Of a stretch of 64,000 nucleotides of DNA, positions 26,547-37,284 are shown piece after piece. The notes below the pieces were generated by a model that was not told the origin of the DNA, ran no database searches, and worked only from the letters and a program-made list of their open reading frames with translations. A program made the position numbers and the translations under genes. This stretch comes from Sphingomonas sp. (GTDB taxonomy: Bacteria; Pseudomonadota; Alphaproteobacteria; Sphingomonadales; Sphingomonadaceae), in assembly GCF_019749955.1 (NCBI RefSeq), contig NZ_JAIEPC010000011.1, positions 52,981 through 116,980 on the forward strand. Reading direction: 5' to 3'. The first letter of the stretch is position 1, and the number at the start of each line of letters is the position of its first letter.

Positions 26547-27830
26547 TCAGCGGGGCAGTGCCACCGCCCCGCCCTTCATCACCATCGCCGGTGATCGCAA
26601 CGCCCCAATGTCGCGCAGCGGATCACCGCGCACCGCAACCAGATCGGCAAGCAGGCCCGGCGTAATCGCGCCGACCCGCTCACCTATCCCCAACACCGCC
26701 GCATTGCCCCGCGTCGCCGCGATCAGCACATCGGTCGGCGACATGCCCCAAGCGACCATCAGCTCGATTTCGCGCGCATTCGCGCCGTGCGCGAAGACGC
26801 CGGTATCGCCGCCAACGCACAGCGTGACCCCGGCTGTGCGTGCCGCGGCAAAACTCGCGCGTTTGGCGATGATCGACGTCGGCTCGGGCGCAAGACCGTT
26901 CCAGCCTCGATAACGCTCGATCGCGTCGCCCGCCGCCAGCGTCGGGCATAGCGCGACGCCGCGACTTTTCATCAGCGCGAAGATTTCCGGGGTTCCGCCA
27001 TCGCCATGCTCGATTGTGTCGACCCCCGCGATGATGGCTCTGCGCATGCCTTCGACACTGCTCGCGTGCGCGGCGACCTTGCGTCCGGCGGCATGCGCCG
27101 CGTCGACGACCGCGCGCAGTTCTTCGACCGCAAAGATCGGGCGGCTGGGTTCGCCGGGCCCCCAGCGATAGTCGGCGTAAAGCTTGACGACATCGGCGCC
27201 GCGACCGATCTGGCGACGGGCTGCGGCAACCAGCGCGGGACCATCAGCCTCTTCGGCGCCCTGCGGCACATCAAAGCCGGGATCGAATCCCTTGGGTCCA
27301 TAGCTGCCGGTTGCCACCAGCGCGCGGGTGGCCACCAGCATGCGCGGACCGGGCACGATACCCTGGGCAATCGCCGCCTTCAGCCCGACATCGGCATAGC
27401 CTGCGCCTTCGGTGCCGAGATCACGCACCGTGGTGAAGCCAGCCGTCAGGGTCGCGCGGGCATTGGCCGCGGCGCGTACCGTGCGCAGCGCGAGCGGTTC
27501 CTTCAGCACCTGGTCGTTCCAAGGCGCTTCGTTATACGGATGCAGGAACAGATGGACATGCGCGTCGATCAGCCCGGGCAACAATGTCGTGCCGGGCAGC
27601 GCGATCATGTCGGCATCAGGAGGAACAGCGATATCGGGGCCGACCGCGACGATCATCTCGCCTCGCACCAGCACGCGCCATCCGGCGTGGCGCTCGCCGT
27701 CGCGGCCGTCGAACACGGCTTCAGGGATGAGCAAGATCGGTCGCGGCAGGGTTTGACTGCGCGCAGCCACCGGGATCGCCACCGCCGCCATGCCGAACGG
27801 CGCCAGCGCCAGGAAATCGCGTCGGTTCAT
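26547..27830 (-). CDS. Exported metal-dependent amidohydrolase (Xaa-Pro dipeptidase-like group)
   Basis: This is a 427-residue amidohydrolase-superfamily enzyme. A Tat-like leader MNRRDFLALAPFGMAAVAIP ends at about residue 24, although a single-Arg-pair signal makes Sec export possible. The metal-site motifs appear in order: DAHVHLF (about 90), a carboxylated-Lys candidate in DVVKLYADY (about 214), AAHASS (about 251), TIEHGD (about 272) and GGDTGVF (about 345). The set resembles the imidazolonepropionase/dipeptidase clade acting on small peptides or acyl-amino acids. The substrate cannot be told. It is transcribed towards the TonB receptor, and a link to that locus is speculative. Confidence 0.83.
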   Translation of the reverse strand: MNRRDFLALAPFGMAAVAIPVAARSQTLPRPILLIPEAVFDGRDGERHAGWRVLVRGEMIVAVGPDIAVPPDADMIALPGTTLLPGLIDAHVHLFLHPYNEAPWNDQVLKEPLALRTVRAAANARATLTAGFTTVRDLGTEGAGYADVGLKAAIAQGIVPGPRMLVATRALVATGSYGPKGFDPGFDVPQGAEEADGPALVAAARRQIGRGADVVKLYADYRWGPGEPSRPIFAVEELRAVVDAAHAAGRKVAAHASSVEGMRRAIIAGVDTIEHGDGGTPEIFALMKSRGVALCPTLAAGDAIERYRGWNGLAPEPTSIIAKRASFAAARTAGVTLCVGGDTGVFAHGANAREIELMVAWGMSPTDVLIAATRGNAAVLGIGERVGAITPGLLADLVAVRGDPLRDIGALRSPAMVMKGGAVALPR

Positions 27831-27933
27831 GGCCCTGCTCTCCGTCTTGGCGCCGCCTCAACACGCAGCGGCGGTTCCACGAGTAGCATGAAGCCAGGCC
27901 GCACGGTCAATCGACGGCCGCGTCGGTTGCGGA

Positions 27934-28464
27934 TCAGCTCCGGACGCGTAAATCCACGCCCCAGATGCGCCACTCGCGCTTCTCTACCACGGGGTCATTG
28001 GGGTTGCTCGATCGCCGCAGCATCACCGTTCCTTCGCGGTCAGCAGTCTTGCGCGTTTTCTTGTTCTCGACATGCGCTTTCGCCGTGACCAGCACATATT
28101 GCATGCCGTCGCGGGCATGGACTTCCGACGCGGTCCCGGCTCGTGGCTCATATTTCGAATAGATTGCGAAGCTTTCGGCAAATTGTTCGGGCGTGCCGCC
28201 GGCGTCCTTGCCGCCATTGCCCCAAAACCGATACGCGCCGGCATAGTCGCGTTTGTCGATCATCGCGAAATAGTGCTCGACCAAATCGCGTGCAGCCTTC
28301 GCGCTTGCCGAATCGGCGGGCTCGTCGCCGCGCATGCCCGGCTGGACCGCGGGCATAGTGGCATTGGCCGCGCCGGTCGCAGCATTGCCGGTTTCGCCCT
28401 GCGGCGCACAAGCGGCCAGCGACATCAGCACGAGGGGGATCATCAATCGCACGCGGCACCTCAC
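27934..28464 (-). CDS. Hypothetical lipoprotein
   Basis: This is a 176-residue predicted lipoprotein. A basic n-region MRCRVR, hydrophobic core and SLAAC lipobox put the acylated Cys at about residue 19. The mature part has an NTF2/SnoaL-like feel (ARDLVEHYFAMIDKRDYAGAYRFWG) and a basic segment ENKKTRKTADREG. The GTG at 28464 is preferred over ATG 28443, because the latter would remove all positive charge from the signal peptide. Function is unknown. It stands alone, 103 nt downstream of the amidohydrolase start on the same strand. Confidence 0.75.
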   Translation of the reverse strand: MRCRVRLMIPLVLMSLAACAPQGETGNAATGAANATMPAVQPGMRGDEPADSASAKAARDLVEHYFAMIDKRDYAGAYRFWGNGGKDAGGTPEQFAESFAIYSKYEPRAGTASEVHARDGMQYVLVTAKAHVENKKTRKTADREGTVMLRRSSNPNDPVVEKREWRIWGVDLRVRS

Positions 28465-28552
28465 TCGCTGTTGCTAGTTCCCGCCCCTTGCCCGAGCCAA
28501 CGCGCGCGATCAACCACACAGCCACGTGCGGGTGCAGGTGAGGAAGACTCAA

Positions 28553-28586
28553 TAAAAAAGGCCCCGGCGCGCGACGCCCGGGGCCT
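28553..28586 (-). terminator. Intrinsic terminator downstream of tRNA-Val
   Basis: On the minus strand AGGCCCCGG and CCGGGGCCT form a perfect 9-bp stem with a 10-nt loop, followed by a run of six T. It is correctly placed for tRNA-Val termination. Confidence 0.92.
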
Positions 28587-28592
28587 GTTTAA

Positions 28593-28667
28593 TGGTGGGC
28601 GCGGCAAGGATTGAACTTGCGACCCCTGCGGTGTGAACACAGTGCTCTACCACTGAGCTACGCGCCC
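28593..28667 (-). tRNA. tRNA-Val (anticodon CAC)
   Basis: This is a 75-nt tRNA with encoded CCA. Acceptor GGGCGCG pairs CGCGCCC, the anticodon stem CTGTG/CGCAG encloses loop TTCACAC, and the T-loop is TTCAATC. It has its own terminator downstream. Confidence 0.94.
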
Positions 28668-28670
28668 GAA

Positions 28671-28717
28671 ATTTGTTTCGGGAAACAAATCGGGCGACGG
28701 TTACCCGCCGCCCGATT
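28671..28717 (-). terminator. hup terminator plus second perfect hairpin
   Basis: Downstream of hup on the minus strand, AATCGGGCG and CGCCCGATT (28709-28717 and 28688-28696) form a 9-bp stem, followed by TTTGTTT. That T-rich tail is itself one arm of a second perfect inverted repeat, ATTTGTTTC/GAAACAAAT (28671-28690), with a 2-nt gap, ending just before tRNA-Val. Confidence 0.8.
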
Positions 28718-28770
28718 GCGATTCCTTTAACAGCCGCGCTTGGCTTGTCCAGCCCCGCGCAGCCCGAACC

Positions 28771-29043
28771 TTAGTTGACCGAATCCTTCAGCACCTTGCC
28801 CGCCTTGAACTTGGGCTGCGACGATGCCTTGATGGTCATCGGTTCGCCAGTGCGCGGGTTGCGGCCCGTCGATGCCTTGCGCTTGCTCACCGAAAAGGTG
28901 CCAAAGCCCACCAGACGCACTTCGTCGCCCTTGGTGAGCGCTGTCGAGATCGCGCCGAAGACCGCCTCAACGGCCTTGCTTGCGTCACCCTTGCTGAGGC
29001 CAGACGCGTCCGCGACCTCTCCAATCAATTCCTGCTTATTCAT
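28771..29043 (-). CDS. hup: DNA-binding protein HU
   Basis: This is a 90-residue HU-family histone-like protein. MNKQELIGEVADASGLSKGDA forms the helical dimerisation region, and GFGTFSVSKRKASTGRNPRTGEPM the beta-arm with the GRNPxTG signature and conserved Pro at the DNA-intercalating tip. The ATG at 29043 matches the family start. Extra upstream residues in the frame are not family-like. It lies downstream of lon, the common alphaproteobacterial arrangement, with its own promoter. Confidence 0.97.
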   Translation of the reverse strand: MNKQELIGEVADASGLSKGDASKAVEAVFGAISTALTKGDEVRLVGFGTFSVSKRKASTGRNPRTGEPMTIKASSQPKFKAGKVLKDSVN

Positions 29044-29111
29044 CCCTGGGGACCCCCTTAACATTTCTTTCGACCAATGTTCGCATGAGTCGCGTCCAAA
29101 GCCGGAGGCGT

Positions 29112-29140
29112 AGTAACGCGATTCCGGCTTGGGCTGTCAA
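29112..29140 (-). promoter_or_regulatory. Probable sigma-70 promoter of hup
   Basis: On the minus strand TTGACA (29140-29135) is followed after 17 nt by GTTACT (29117-29112). The -35 is a perfect consensus and the -10 is weak. It lies about 70 nt upstream of the hup ATG. Confidence 0.6.
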
Positions 29141-29190
29141 AACAAATTCGTCACATTTCTCCCTGAACCGACGAAAAATGCGCCAAAAAC

Positions 29191-31617
<2,427 letters not shown>

Positions 31618-31747
31618 GCGATCTCCGACGGCGCCCGATCGGGACGCCAATTCATCATTATATGGGAAGGCTGGTCGCGCCATCAATTGCTGTTTCGTTG
31701 TTGATCGCTTTTCTGCCGCCCGATGGATCGGCTTAGCGGCGATCCCG

Positions 31748-33415
31748 ATGCTGCTCGCCGCCGCCCCCGCGCCCGAAAAGGGGCAACCGCCACTGACGGC
31801 GCAAACCCAGCGCTCAGGTGGGCCGATCGATCCCGAGCAAGCCGCGCTCGGCTTCGACAGCGCCGATCTGGCGATTGAAGTGCTTCCCGAGCGCCAGAAT
31901 ATCGTCGGTACGGCGACGCTCGTATTCACCGCGCGCGCGCCGCTGACGCGATTGGTGGTCGATCTCGACCGTAACCTGCCCGTCAGCCGCATTCGCATCG
32001 ACGGCGCGACTTTGGCGCCAAGCGCGTGGCGCAATCCCGAAGGCAAGCTGGCGATCACCCTCCCTCGCGCTGTCGCCACCGGGGATCGCGTCACCGCCGA
32101 AATCCGCTACGCCGGCACCCCGCATGTCGCGGTCAATGCGCCGTGGGACGACGGGTTCGTCTGGGCCAAGACCAAGGACGGCAAGCCATGGATCGCCTCG
32201 ACCGCCGAAGGCTATGGCTGCGACCTGTTCTGGCCGTGCCTCGACTTCCCGACCGGTGAGCCGGGTCGCGTTGACCTGCACATCACCGTGCCCAAGGGGC
32301 TGTCGGCGCCGTCGAACGGCGTGTTGCTCGGCACCGATCGGCTGTCGGGCGGGCGATCAACCTGGCATTGGCGGATCAAGCACCCCAATACCTACGCCAT
32401 CGCGCTGAATATCGGCCCCTATCAGGTGATTTCGGGCAATTACAAAAGCCGCTTCGGCAACACGATCCCGATGTATTATTGGTATTTGCCGGGTGAAAAG
32501 GCGCAGGCGGAGGGGCTGTTCGCCGAATTCGCGCCGACGCTCGACTTCTTCGAAAGCGTGATCGGTCCCTACCCCTTTGGCGACGAGAAAGTCGGCGTGG
32601 TCGAAACGCCGCACCTCGGCATGGAGCATCAGACGATCAACGCCTATGGCAATCACTATGCCAAGGCCGCCGAGGGGTTCGACTGGCTGTTCCAGCATGA
32701 ATTCGCGCATGAATGGTTCGGCAACCAGCTGACGGTCGCGAACTGGGATGATTATTGGCTCCACGAAGGCTTTGGCCAATATATGCAGCCGCTCTATGGC
32801 CGCTGGCGCGAGGGCGAGGCACGCTATGCCACAATGCTCGATGGCCAGCGCAACCGGATCGAGAATCGCGCGCCGCTCGTGTCAGGCAAGGTGCTGACCG
32901 AAGAAGAGGTCTATGAGACGGCCAAGGGCGGGCCTGCGAGCGACATTTATTACAAGGGCGCGTGGACGCTCCACACTTTGCGCTGGCTGATCGGCGACCA
33001 GGCGTTTTTCGACAGCGTGCGGCGGATGGTTTATGGTCGGCCCGATCCCAAGCCGGGCAATTTCACGCCGCGCTTCGGCTCGACCACCGAATTCGAGCGG
33101 ATTGTGGCTGAGGAAAGCGGGCGCGACCTGCGCTGGTTCTTCGACACCTATCTGCGGCAGGCAGCATTGCCTGAGCTGGTTGCGGTCCAGCGCGAGGGCA
33201 AGCTTGCGTTGACGTGGAAGAACGCTGCCGCCTTCCCGATGCCGGTCGAAGTCCAGATCGACGATCGAATCGTACGGGTGGAAATGACCGGTGGGATCGG
33301 TGACGTGCCGGTCCCCGACGGCGCGCATATCGTGGTCGATCCGTTCGCGCGCGTCCTGAAGCGGTCGCTCGCGGTCGAGGCGCTGCAAGCGTGGCAGCGC
33401 CAAGCATCGCGATGA
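31748..33415 (+). CDS. M1-family metallopeptidase
   Basis: This is a zinc aminopeptidase-like protein of about 555 residues. It has the exopeptidase signature HLGMEHQ (about 283-289), zinc motif HEFAHEWFGNQ (about 317-327) with the distal Glu in WLHEGFGQY, and a catalytic Tyr region downstream. It lacks the long C-terminal ERAP-like domain of PepN. The start is uncertain: ATG 31748 begins MLLAAAPAPEKG, which cuts into a good signal peptide (WIGLAAIPMLLAAAPA) whose upstream codons contain no ATG, GTG or TTG. An ATG at 31662 in another frame also encodes a hydrophobic leader that stops at 31736. See findings. Confidence 0.85.
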   Translation: MLLAAAPAPEKGQPPLTAQTQRSGGPIDPEQAALGFDSADLAIEVLPERQNIVGTATLVFTARAPLTRLVVDLDRNLPVSRIRIDGATLAPSAWRNPEGKLAITLPRAVATGDRVTAEIRYAGTPHVAVNAPWDDGFVWAKTKDGKPWIASTAEGYGCDLFWPCLDFPTGEPGRVDLHITVPKGLSAPSNGVLLGTDRLSGGRSTWHWRIKHPNTYAIALNIGPYQVISGNYKSRFGNTIPMYYWYLPGEKAQAEGLFAEFAPTLDFFESVIGPYPFGDEKVGVVETPHLGMEHQTINAYGNHYAKAAEGFDWLFQHEFAHEWFGNQLTVANWDDYWLHEGFGQYMQPLYGRWREGEARYATMLDGQRNRIENRAPLVSGKVLTEEEVYETAKGGPASDIYYKGAWTLHTLRWLIGDQAFFDSVRRMVYGRPDPKPGNFTPRFGSTTEFERIVAEESGRDLRWFFDTYLRQAALPELVAVQREGKLALTWKNAAAFPMPVEVQIDDRIVRVEMTGGIGDVPVPDGAHIVVDPFARVLKRSLAVEALQAWQRQASR

Positions 33416-33418
33416 TGA

Positions 33419-33459
33419 TTGCCGCGACCGCCACTTGTGTATTATATAGCCAATACACA
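33419..33459 (+). promoter_or_regulatory. Promoter with overlapping operator-like palindrome
   Basis: TTGCCG (33419-33424) and TATATA (33443-33448) are 18 nt apart. The arms TGTGTATT (33436-33443) and AATACACA (33452-33459) form a perfect 8-bp inverted repeat with an 8-nt spacer that covers the -10 box. The block is strikingly AT-rich for this genome. The shape resembles a repressor operator, for example of a GntR/YtrA-type regulator, but no such regulator is in the window. Confidence 0.6.
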
Positions 33460-33473
33460 CTGAGGTGATTGCT

Positions 33474-34070
33474 ATGTTCGCGCACTATCCCGTCGGCCTA
33501 CCCGGCCTGATTGCCTTCGGGGTCGGCGGCGTGCTCTTCGTTGGCGCGCTGTTCGCGGCGTGGCTGCGCGGTCGGCAAGCACCCAAGGCGGCCGATGGGC
33601 AACGTGATCGGCGATCGATCCTCTGGATTGCACTGCAAGGCGTCGGGATCGGCATCGCCGGCGCCGGTCGCGTGAAGGTCGACATCGCGCCCGACGCATA
33701 CTTCGCGCTGACGCAGGCCGCGATCGTGTTTATCCTGATGCTGAGCGCCGCCGTGCTGTTCGACAGGTCATCACGGGCGATGGGCAAGAACTGGGCGCTG
33801 GTCGCGCGCACCCGCGACGACGCGACGCTGGTCACCGGCGGGCCGTTCGCGTTCGTGCGCAACCCGATTTATGTCGCGCTGGCTTTGTTCATGATCGCGA
33901 TGGCGATTGCCTATGGCCGCGCGGCCAATCTGCTGATCGCCTTCCCGGTCTATGCCTTCGCGACCTGGATGCGCGTCGCGAGCGAGGAAAAGGTGCTGCG
34001 GGCAGAATTCGGCGCGGCCTATGATGCCTATGCCGCCCGCGTCGCGCGCTTCATTCCCGGGATCATCTAG
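33474..34070 (+). CDS. Isoprenylcysteine carboxyl methyltransferase-like membrane protein
   Basis: This is a 198-residue multi-pass protein of the ICMT/PEMT superfamily of SAM-dependent membrane methyltransferases. There are hydrophobic segments at about residues 8-29, 46-62, 75-95 and 130-160. The C-terminal signature RNPIYVALALF and SEEKVLRAEFGAAYDAYAARVARFIPG is clear. Its start is ATG 33474 with GAGGTGA 5 nt upstream; a GTG at 33465 lies within that Shine-Dalgarno site. The substrate is unknown in bacteria. It sits behind a palindrome-controlled promoter, 38 nt upstream of trpF. Confidence 0.82.
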   Translation: MFAHYPVGLPGLIAFGVGGVLFVGALFAAWLRGRQAPKAADGQRDRRSILWIALQGVGIGIAGAGRVKVDIAPDAYFALTQAAIVFILMLSAAVLFDRSSRAMGKNWALVARTRDDATLVTGGPFAFVRNPIYVALALFMIAMAIAYGRAANLLIAFPVYAFATWMRVASEEKVLRAEFGAAYDAYAARVARFIPGII

Positions 34071-34108
34071 CAGGTGACGGAACCGACCGCCGGGACTACA
34101 TCGCGCAG

Positions 34109-34747
34109 ATGCCCGTTCGTGCGAAAATCTGTGGTCTGTCCACACCCGAAACGACCGACGCTGCCGTCAAGGGCGGCGCGAGCCATATCGCCTTCATGTT
34201 CTTCGCGCCTTCGCCGCGCCACCTGAGTTTCGCGCGCGCGGCGGCGTTGGCGGCGCGCGTGCCCGATCACGTCGGGCGAGTCGGGGTATTCGTCGATCCC
34301 GACGACGACTTGATCGACCAGGCGATAGCAGCGGGTGCCCTCACAACGCTGCAACTTCACAAGACCGCGCCTGATCGCACCGCGCGGCTGAAGCTGCGGA
34401 CCGGGCTCGACATCTGGAGTGCTGTCGCGGTCCGCGAGCGGGCAGACTTGAAAACCGCGCAAGCCTTCGCGGGCGCTGCCGATCGCATCCTCTACGACGC
34501 CAAGACGCCCGAGGGTGCGCTGCTGCCCGGCGGCATGGGTGTGCGGTTCGACTGGTCGCTGCTGCGCGACCACCGCCATCCGCTGCCTTGGGCCCTCTCG
34601 GGCGGGCTGACCGCCGAGAATGTGGCGGAGGCAGTGCGCATCACCGGCGCCGAGTTGGTCGATGCGTCGTCAGGTCTCGAAACCGCGCCGGGCATCAAGA
34701 ATGTGGACAAGATCGCCGCGTTCCTTAAAGCCTTATCGTACTTATGA
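34109..34747 (+). CDS. trpF: Phosphoribosylanthranilate isomerase
   Basis: This is a 212-residue cytoplasmic TIM-barrel enzyme that converts phosphoribosylanthranilate to CdRP in tryptophan synthesis. Motifs are [10 protein letters not shown] (about 5-14) with the catalytic Cys, [14 protein letters not shown] with the position of the usual catalytic Asp region, ILYDAKTP, and the phosphate-binding [14 protein letters not shown] and [11 protein letters not shown] near the C-terminus. It overlaps trpB by 4 nt and begins the trp block. Confidence 0.95.
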   Translation: MPVRAKICGLSTPETTDAAVKGGASHIAFMFFAPSPRHLSFARAAALAARVPDHVGRVGVFVDPDDDLIDQAIAAGALTTLQLHKTAPDRTARLKLRTGLDIWSAVAVRERADLKTAQAFAGAADRILYDAKTPEGALLPGGMGVRFDWSLLRDHRHPLPWALSGGLTAENVAEAVRITGAELVDASSGLETAPGIKNVDKIAAFLKALSYL

Positions 34748-35988
34748 ACGTCGTAGCTATGAACGCACCAAACTCCTTCCGGGCCCAGCCTGATGACCGT
34801 GGCCATTTCGGCCAGTTCGGTGGCCGCTATGTCGCCGAGACGCTGATGCCGCTCGTGCTCGAACTTGAGGCCGAATATAAACGCGCCAAGGCCGACCCCG
34901 CCTTTCACGCCCAGTTCGACGATTTGCTCGAACATTATGTCGGTCGCCCCAGCCCACTCTACTACGCCGAGCGGCTGACCGAGGAGCTGCGCAAGGGCGC
35001 GCCCGAGGGGATGGGTGCGCAGGTCTGGTTCAAGCGCGATGAGCTCAACCACACCGGCGCGCACAAGATCAACAATTGCATCGGCCAGATCCTGCTCGCG
35101 ATCCGCATGGGCAAGACGCGGATCATCGCCGAGACGGGCGCGGGCCAGCATGGCGTTGCCACCGCCACCGTCTGCGCGCGCTTCGGCCTGCCGTGCGTCA
35201 TCTACATGGGCGCACGCGATATCGAGCGGCAGCAGCCCAATGTGTTCCGCATGAAGCTGCTCGGCGCCGAAGTCCGCCCGGTGACGAGCGGGGCGGCGAC
35301 GCTGAAGGACGCGATGAATGAGGGGCTGCGCGACTGGGTCGCGAATGTCCACGACACCTTCTACATCATCGGCACCGCCGCCGGCCCGCACCCCTATCCC
35401 GAGCTCGTGCGCGATTTCCAGAGCGTGATCGGCAAGGAAGCCCGCGCGCAGATGCTGAGCCGCATCGACCGCCTGCCCGACCTGCTGGTCGCGGCGATTG
35501 GCGGCGGATCGAACGCTATAGGGCTGTTCCACCCCTTCCTCGATGACGCCGACGTCAAGATGCTCGGCGTCGAGGCGGCCGGGCATGGCCTCGACAAGGA
35601 ACATGCGGCGTCGCTCGCGGGCGGATCGCCGGGCGTGCTTCACGGCAATAAAACCTATCTGCTGCAGGACGAAGACGGCCAGATCACCGAGGCCCATTCG
35701 ATCTCGGCCGGGCTCGACTATCCCGGCATCGGGCCGGAGCATGCGTGGCTGCGCGACATCGGTCGGGTCGATTATGCGAGCGCCACCGACACCGAAGCGC
35801 TCGATGCGTTCCAGCTGCTCTGCCGCACCGAAGGCATCATCCCCGCGCTTGAGCCGAGCCACGCGATTGCAGCGGTGACGAAAATCGCCCCGACGATGCG
35901 CACCGACCAGATCATTCTGGCCAATTTGTGCGGGCGCGGCGACAAGGACATTTTTACTGTAGCTGAAGCACTGGGGAGGACACTGTGA
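34744..35988 (+). CDS. trpB: Tryptophan synthase beta subunit
   Basis: This is a 414-residue PLP enzyme that condenses indole with serine. The PLP lysine is K108 in [10 protein letters not shown], the phosphate-binding glycine loop is [13 protein letters not shown], and GRPSPLY and ETGAGQHG are present. The C-terminus [20 protein letters not shown] is conserved and complete. The gene is intact and of normal length. The stretch 35872-35957 recurs in diverged form at 36299-36384, and a foreign-looking membrane gene starts on its stop codon. A Shine-Dalgarno GGGGAGG for that gene lies in the last trpB codons. Confidence 0.96.
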   Translation: MNVVAMNAPNSFRAQPDDRGHFGQFGGRYVAETLMPLVLELEAEYKRAKADPAFHAQFDDLLEHYVGRPSPLYYAERLTEELRKGAPEGMGAQVWFKRDELNHTGAHKINNCIGQILLAIRMGKTRIIAETGAGQHGVATATVCARFGLPCVIYMGARDIERQQPNVFRMKLLGAEVRPVTSGAATLKDAMNEGLRDWVANVHDTFYIIGTAAGPHPYPELVRDFQSVIGKEARAQMLSRIDRLPDLLVAAIGGGSNAIGLFHPFLDDADVKMLGVEAAGHGLDKEHAASLAGGSPGVLHGNKTYLLQDEDGQITEAHSISAGLDYPGIGPEHAWLRDIGRVDYASATDTEALDAFQLLCRTEGIIPALEPSHAIAAVTKIAPTMRTDQIILANLCGRGDKDIFTVAEALGRTL

Positions 35989-36275
35989 TGGACAATACAA
36001 CAACATTCTTATTGGCATTATTGTGCGTGGTTGTGGCTCTCCCGGTATCGGTTTGGCTTTTGACAACCCATGAAGCCCCAACTTCATACGCCGGGAACGC
36101 GAAAAGAAGTGTCGAATATCTGGTCGCATTGATCACCGTTTTGTTGGTTTTGGAAACCGGTAGCGACCTTCCGTTGCGTCCGGATTTCCTGGCGCTGAGC
36201 GTGGGCGGTACGTTCCTGTTAATCGCGCTCGATTGGTTGATGTTGGTCCCGGATGGGCGTCGAGCATCCTTGTGA
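35988..36275 (+). CDS. Small three-helix membrane protein inserted in the trp operon
   Basis: This is a 95-residue protein with three predicted membrane helices (about residues 7-25, 43-56 and 70-86) and a short charged C-terminus (PDGRRASL). It has no family I recognise. The ATG overlaps the trpB stop (TGATG), and GGGGAGG lies 9 nt upstream, so translation should be coupled and efficient. GC content is about 52% over 36001-36240 by manual count, well below its neighbours, which points to recent acquisition. It separates trpB from trpA and is followed by a scar copy of the trpB 3' end. Confidence 0.75.
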   Translation: MDNTTTFLLALLCVVVALPVSVWLLTTHEAPTSYAGNAKRSVEYLVALITVLLVLETGSDLPLRPDFLALSVGGTFLLIALDWLMLVPDGRRASL

Positions 36276-36298
36276 GTCGACTCGCCGATAGTGTTGGC

Positions 36299-36384
36299 GC
36301 GGTCGCCAAGATCGCGCCGACGATGCGCGCCGACCAGATCATCCTGGCCAATTTGTGCGGGCGCGGTGGCAAGACCCTCTTCGC
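36299..36384 (+). pseudogene. Diverged duplicate of the trpB 3' end (scar)
   Basis: These 86 nt align without gaps to trpB 35872-35957. By manual count 71 of 86 positions match (83%). Translation gives [20 protein letters not shown] then GRGGKTLF, against [20 protein letters not shown] and GRGDKDIF in trpB. Similarity fades on both sides, and the 3' side (36385-36483) becomes the spacer before trpA. It has no start or function of its own and is read as the remains of the recipient's former trpB end. Confidence 0.9.
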
Positions 36385-36483
36385 CGGGGCGCGGGGGACG
36401 GCGCTGTGCAATTCAACGATGAGAAAGAGCGGCCAAACCGATTCGCGAGGATCATTGTTCACTCTTTGTTCCTACATGTCAAG

Positions 36484-37284
36484 ATGACTCGCCTCTCCAC
36501 CGCCTTCTCCGCCAACCGAGCGGCACTCGTCACCTTCGTAACGGCGGGTGATGGCCCTACGCCCGCCATCCTCGACGCGCTCGTCGAGGGCGGCGCGGAT
36601 GTGATCGAACTCGGCATGCCCTTCACCGATCCGATGGCCGATGGCCCGGCGATCCAGGCGGCGAACCTGCGCAGCCTGGCGGCGGGCACCACCACCCACG
36701 ACATCCTGCGGATCGCGACCGATTTTCGCGCGCGCCACCCGAGCGTGCCGCTGGTGCTGATGGGCTATGCCAACCCCATGCTGCGGCGCGGACCTGCGTG
36801 GTTCGCGCGCGCCTGCGCGAAGGCAGGCGTCGACGGCGTAATCTGCGTCGACCTCCCGCCCGAGGAAGACGAACTCGCCGCCGCGCTCCGTGCCGCCGAC
36901 ATCGCACCGATCCGACTCGCCACGCCCACCACCGACACCGCGCGCCTGCCCGCCGTGCTCGATGGCGCGAGCGGGTTTCTCTATTATGTCTCGGTCGCCG
37001 GGATCACGGGCTTGCAGCAAGCCGCGCAAGCCAGCATCGAAGACGCCGTCGCGCGCCTGAAAGCCGCGACCGACTTGCCAATCGCAGTCGGTTTCGGCGT
37101 GCGCACCCCCGAGCAAGCCGGCGCGATTGCGCGCGTTGCTGACGGAGTCGTGGTCGGATCGGCGATCGTCGAGATCGTTGCCCAGCACGGCGCCGATGCG
37201 CCCGAGCCGGTGCGCGCCTATATCGCCACGTTGAAGGCCGCGATCGTCGCGGCTGCCAAGGAAATTGCCAAGGAAACCATATGA
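36484..37284 (+). CDS. trpA: Tryptophan synthase alpha subunit
   Basis: This is a 266-residue TIM-barrel enzyme that cleaves indole-3-glycerol phosphate to indole. The catalytic Glu lies in VIELGMPFTDPMADGP (about 41-56) and the catalytic Asp in VDGVICVDLPPEE (about 117-129). The phosphate loop is VGFGVRTPEQA and GSAIVE. The ATG at 36484 lies about 100 nt beyond the trpB scar. The frame is open further upstream but that part is the scar region. Normal trpB-trpA translational coupling has been lost here. It overlaps accD by 4 nt. Confidence 0.95.
   Translation: MTRLSTAFSANRAALVTFVTAGDGPTPAILDALVEGGADVIELGMPFTDPMADGPAIQAANLRSLAAGTTTHDILRIATDFRARHPSVPLVLMGYANPMLRRGPAWFARACAKAGVDGVICVDLPPEEDELAAALRAADIAPIRLATPTTDTARLPAVLDGASGFLYYVSVAGITGLQQAAQASIEDAVARLKAATDLPIAVGFGVRTPEQAGAIARVADGVVVGSAIVEIVAQHGADAPEPVRAYIATLKAAIVAAAKEIAKETI

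Noticed and set aside
34492..36129. 545-residue open frame antisense to trpB
   Set aside because: It is the shadow of trpF/trpB; its sequence follows trpB codon periodicity and contains no domain.
36233..36487. 84-residue open frame containing the trpB scar
   Set aside because: Only the middle 28 residues match trpB; the ends are unrelated and it overlaps the trpA start, so it is not taken as a working gene.
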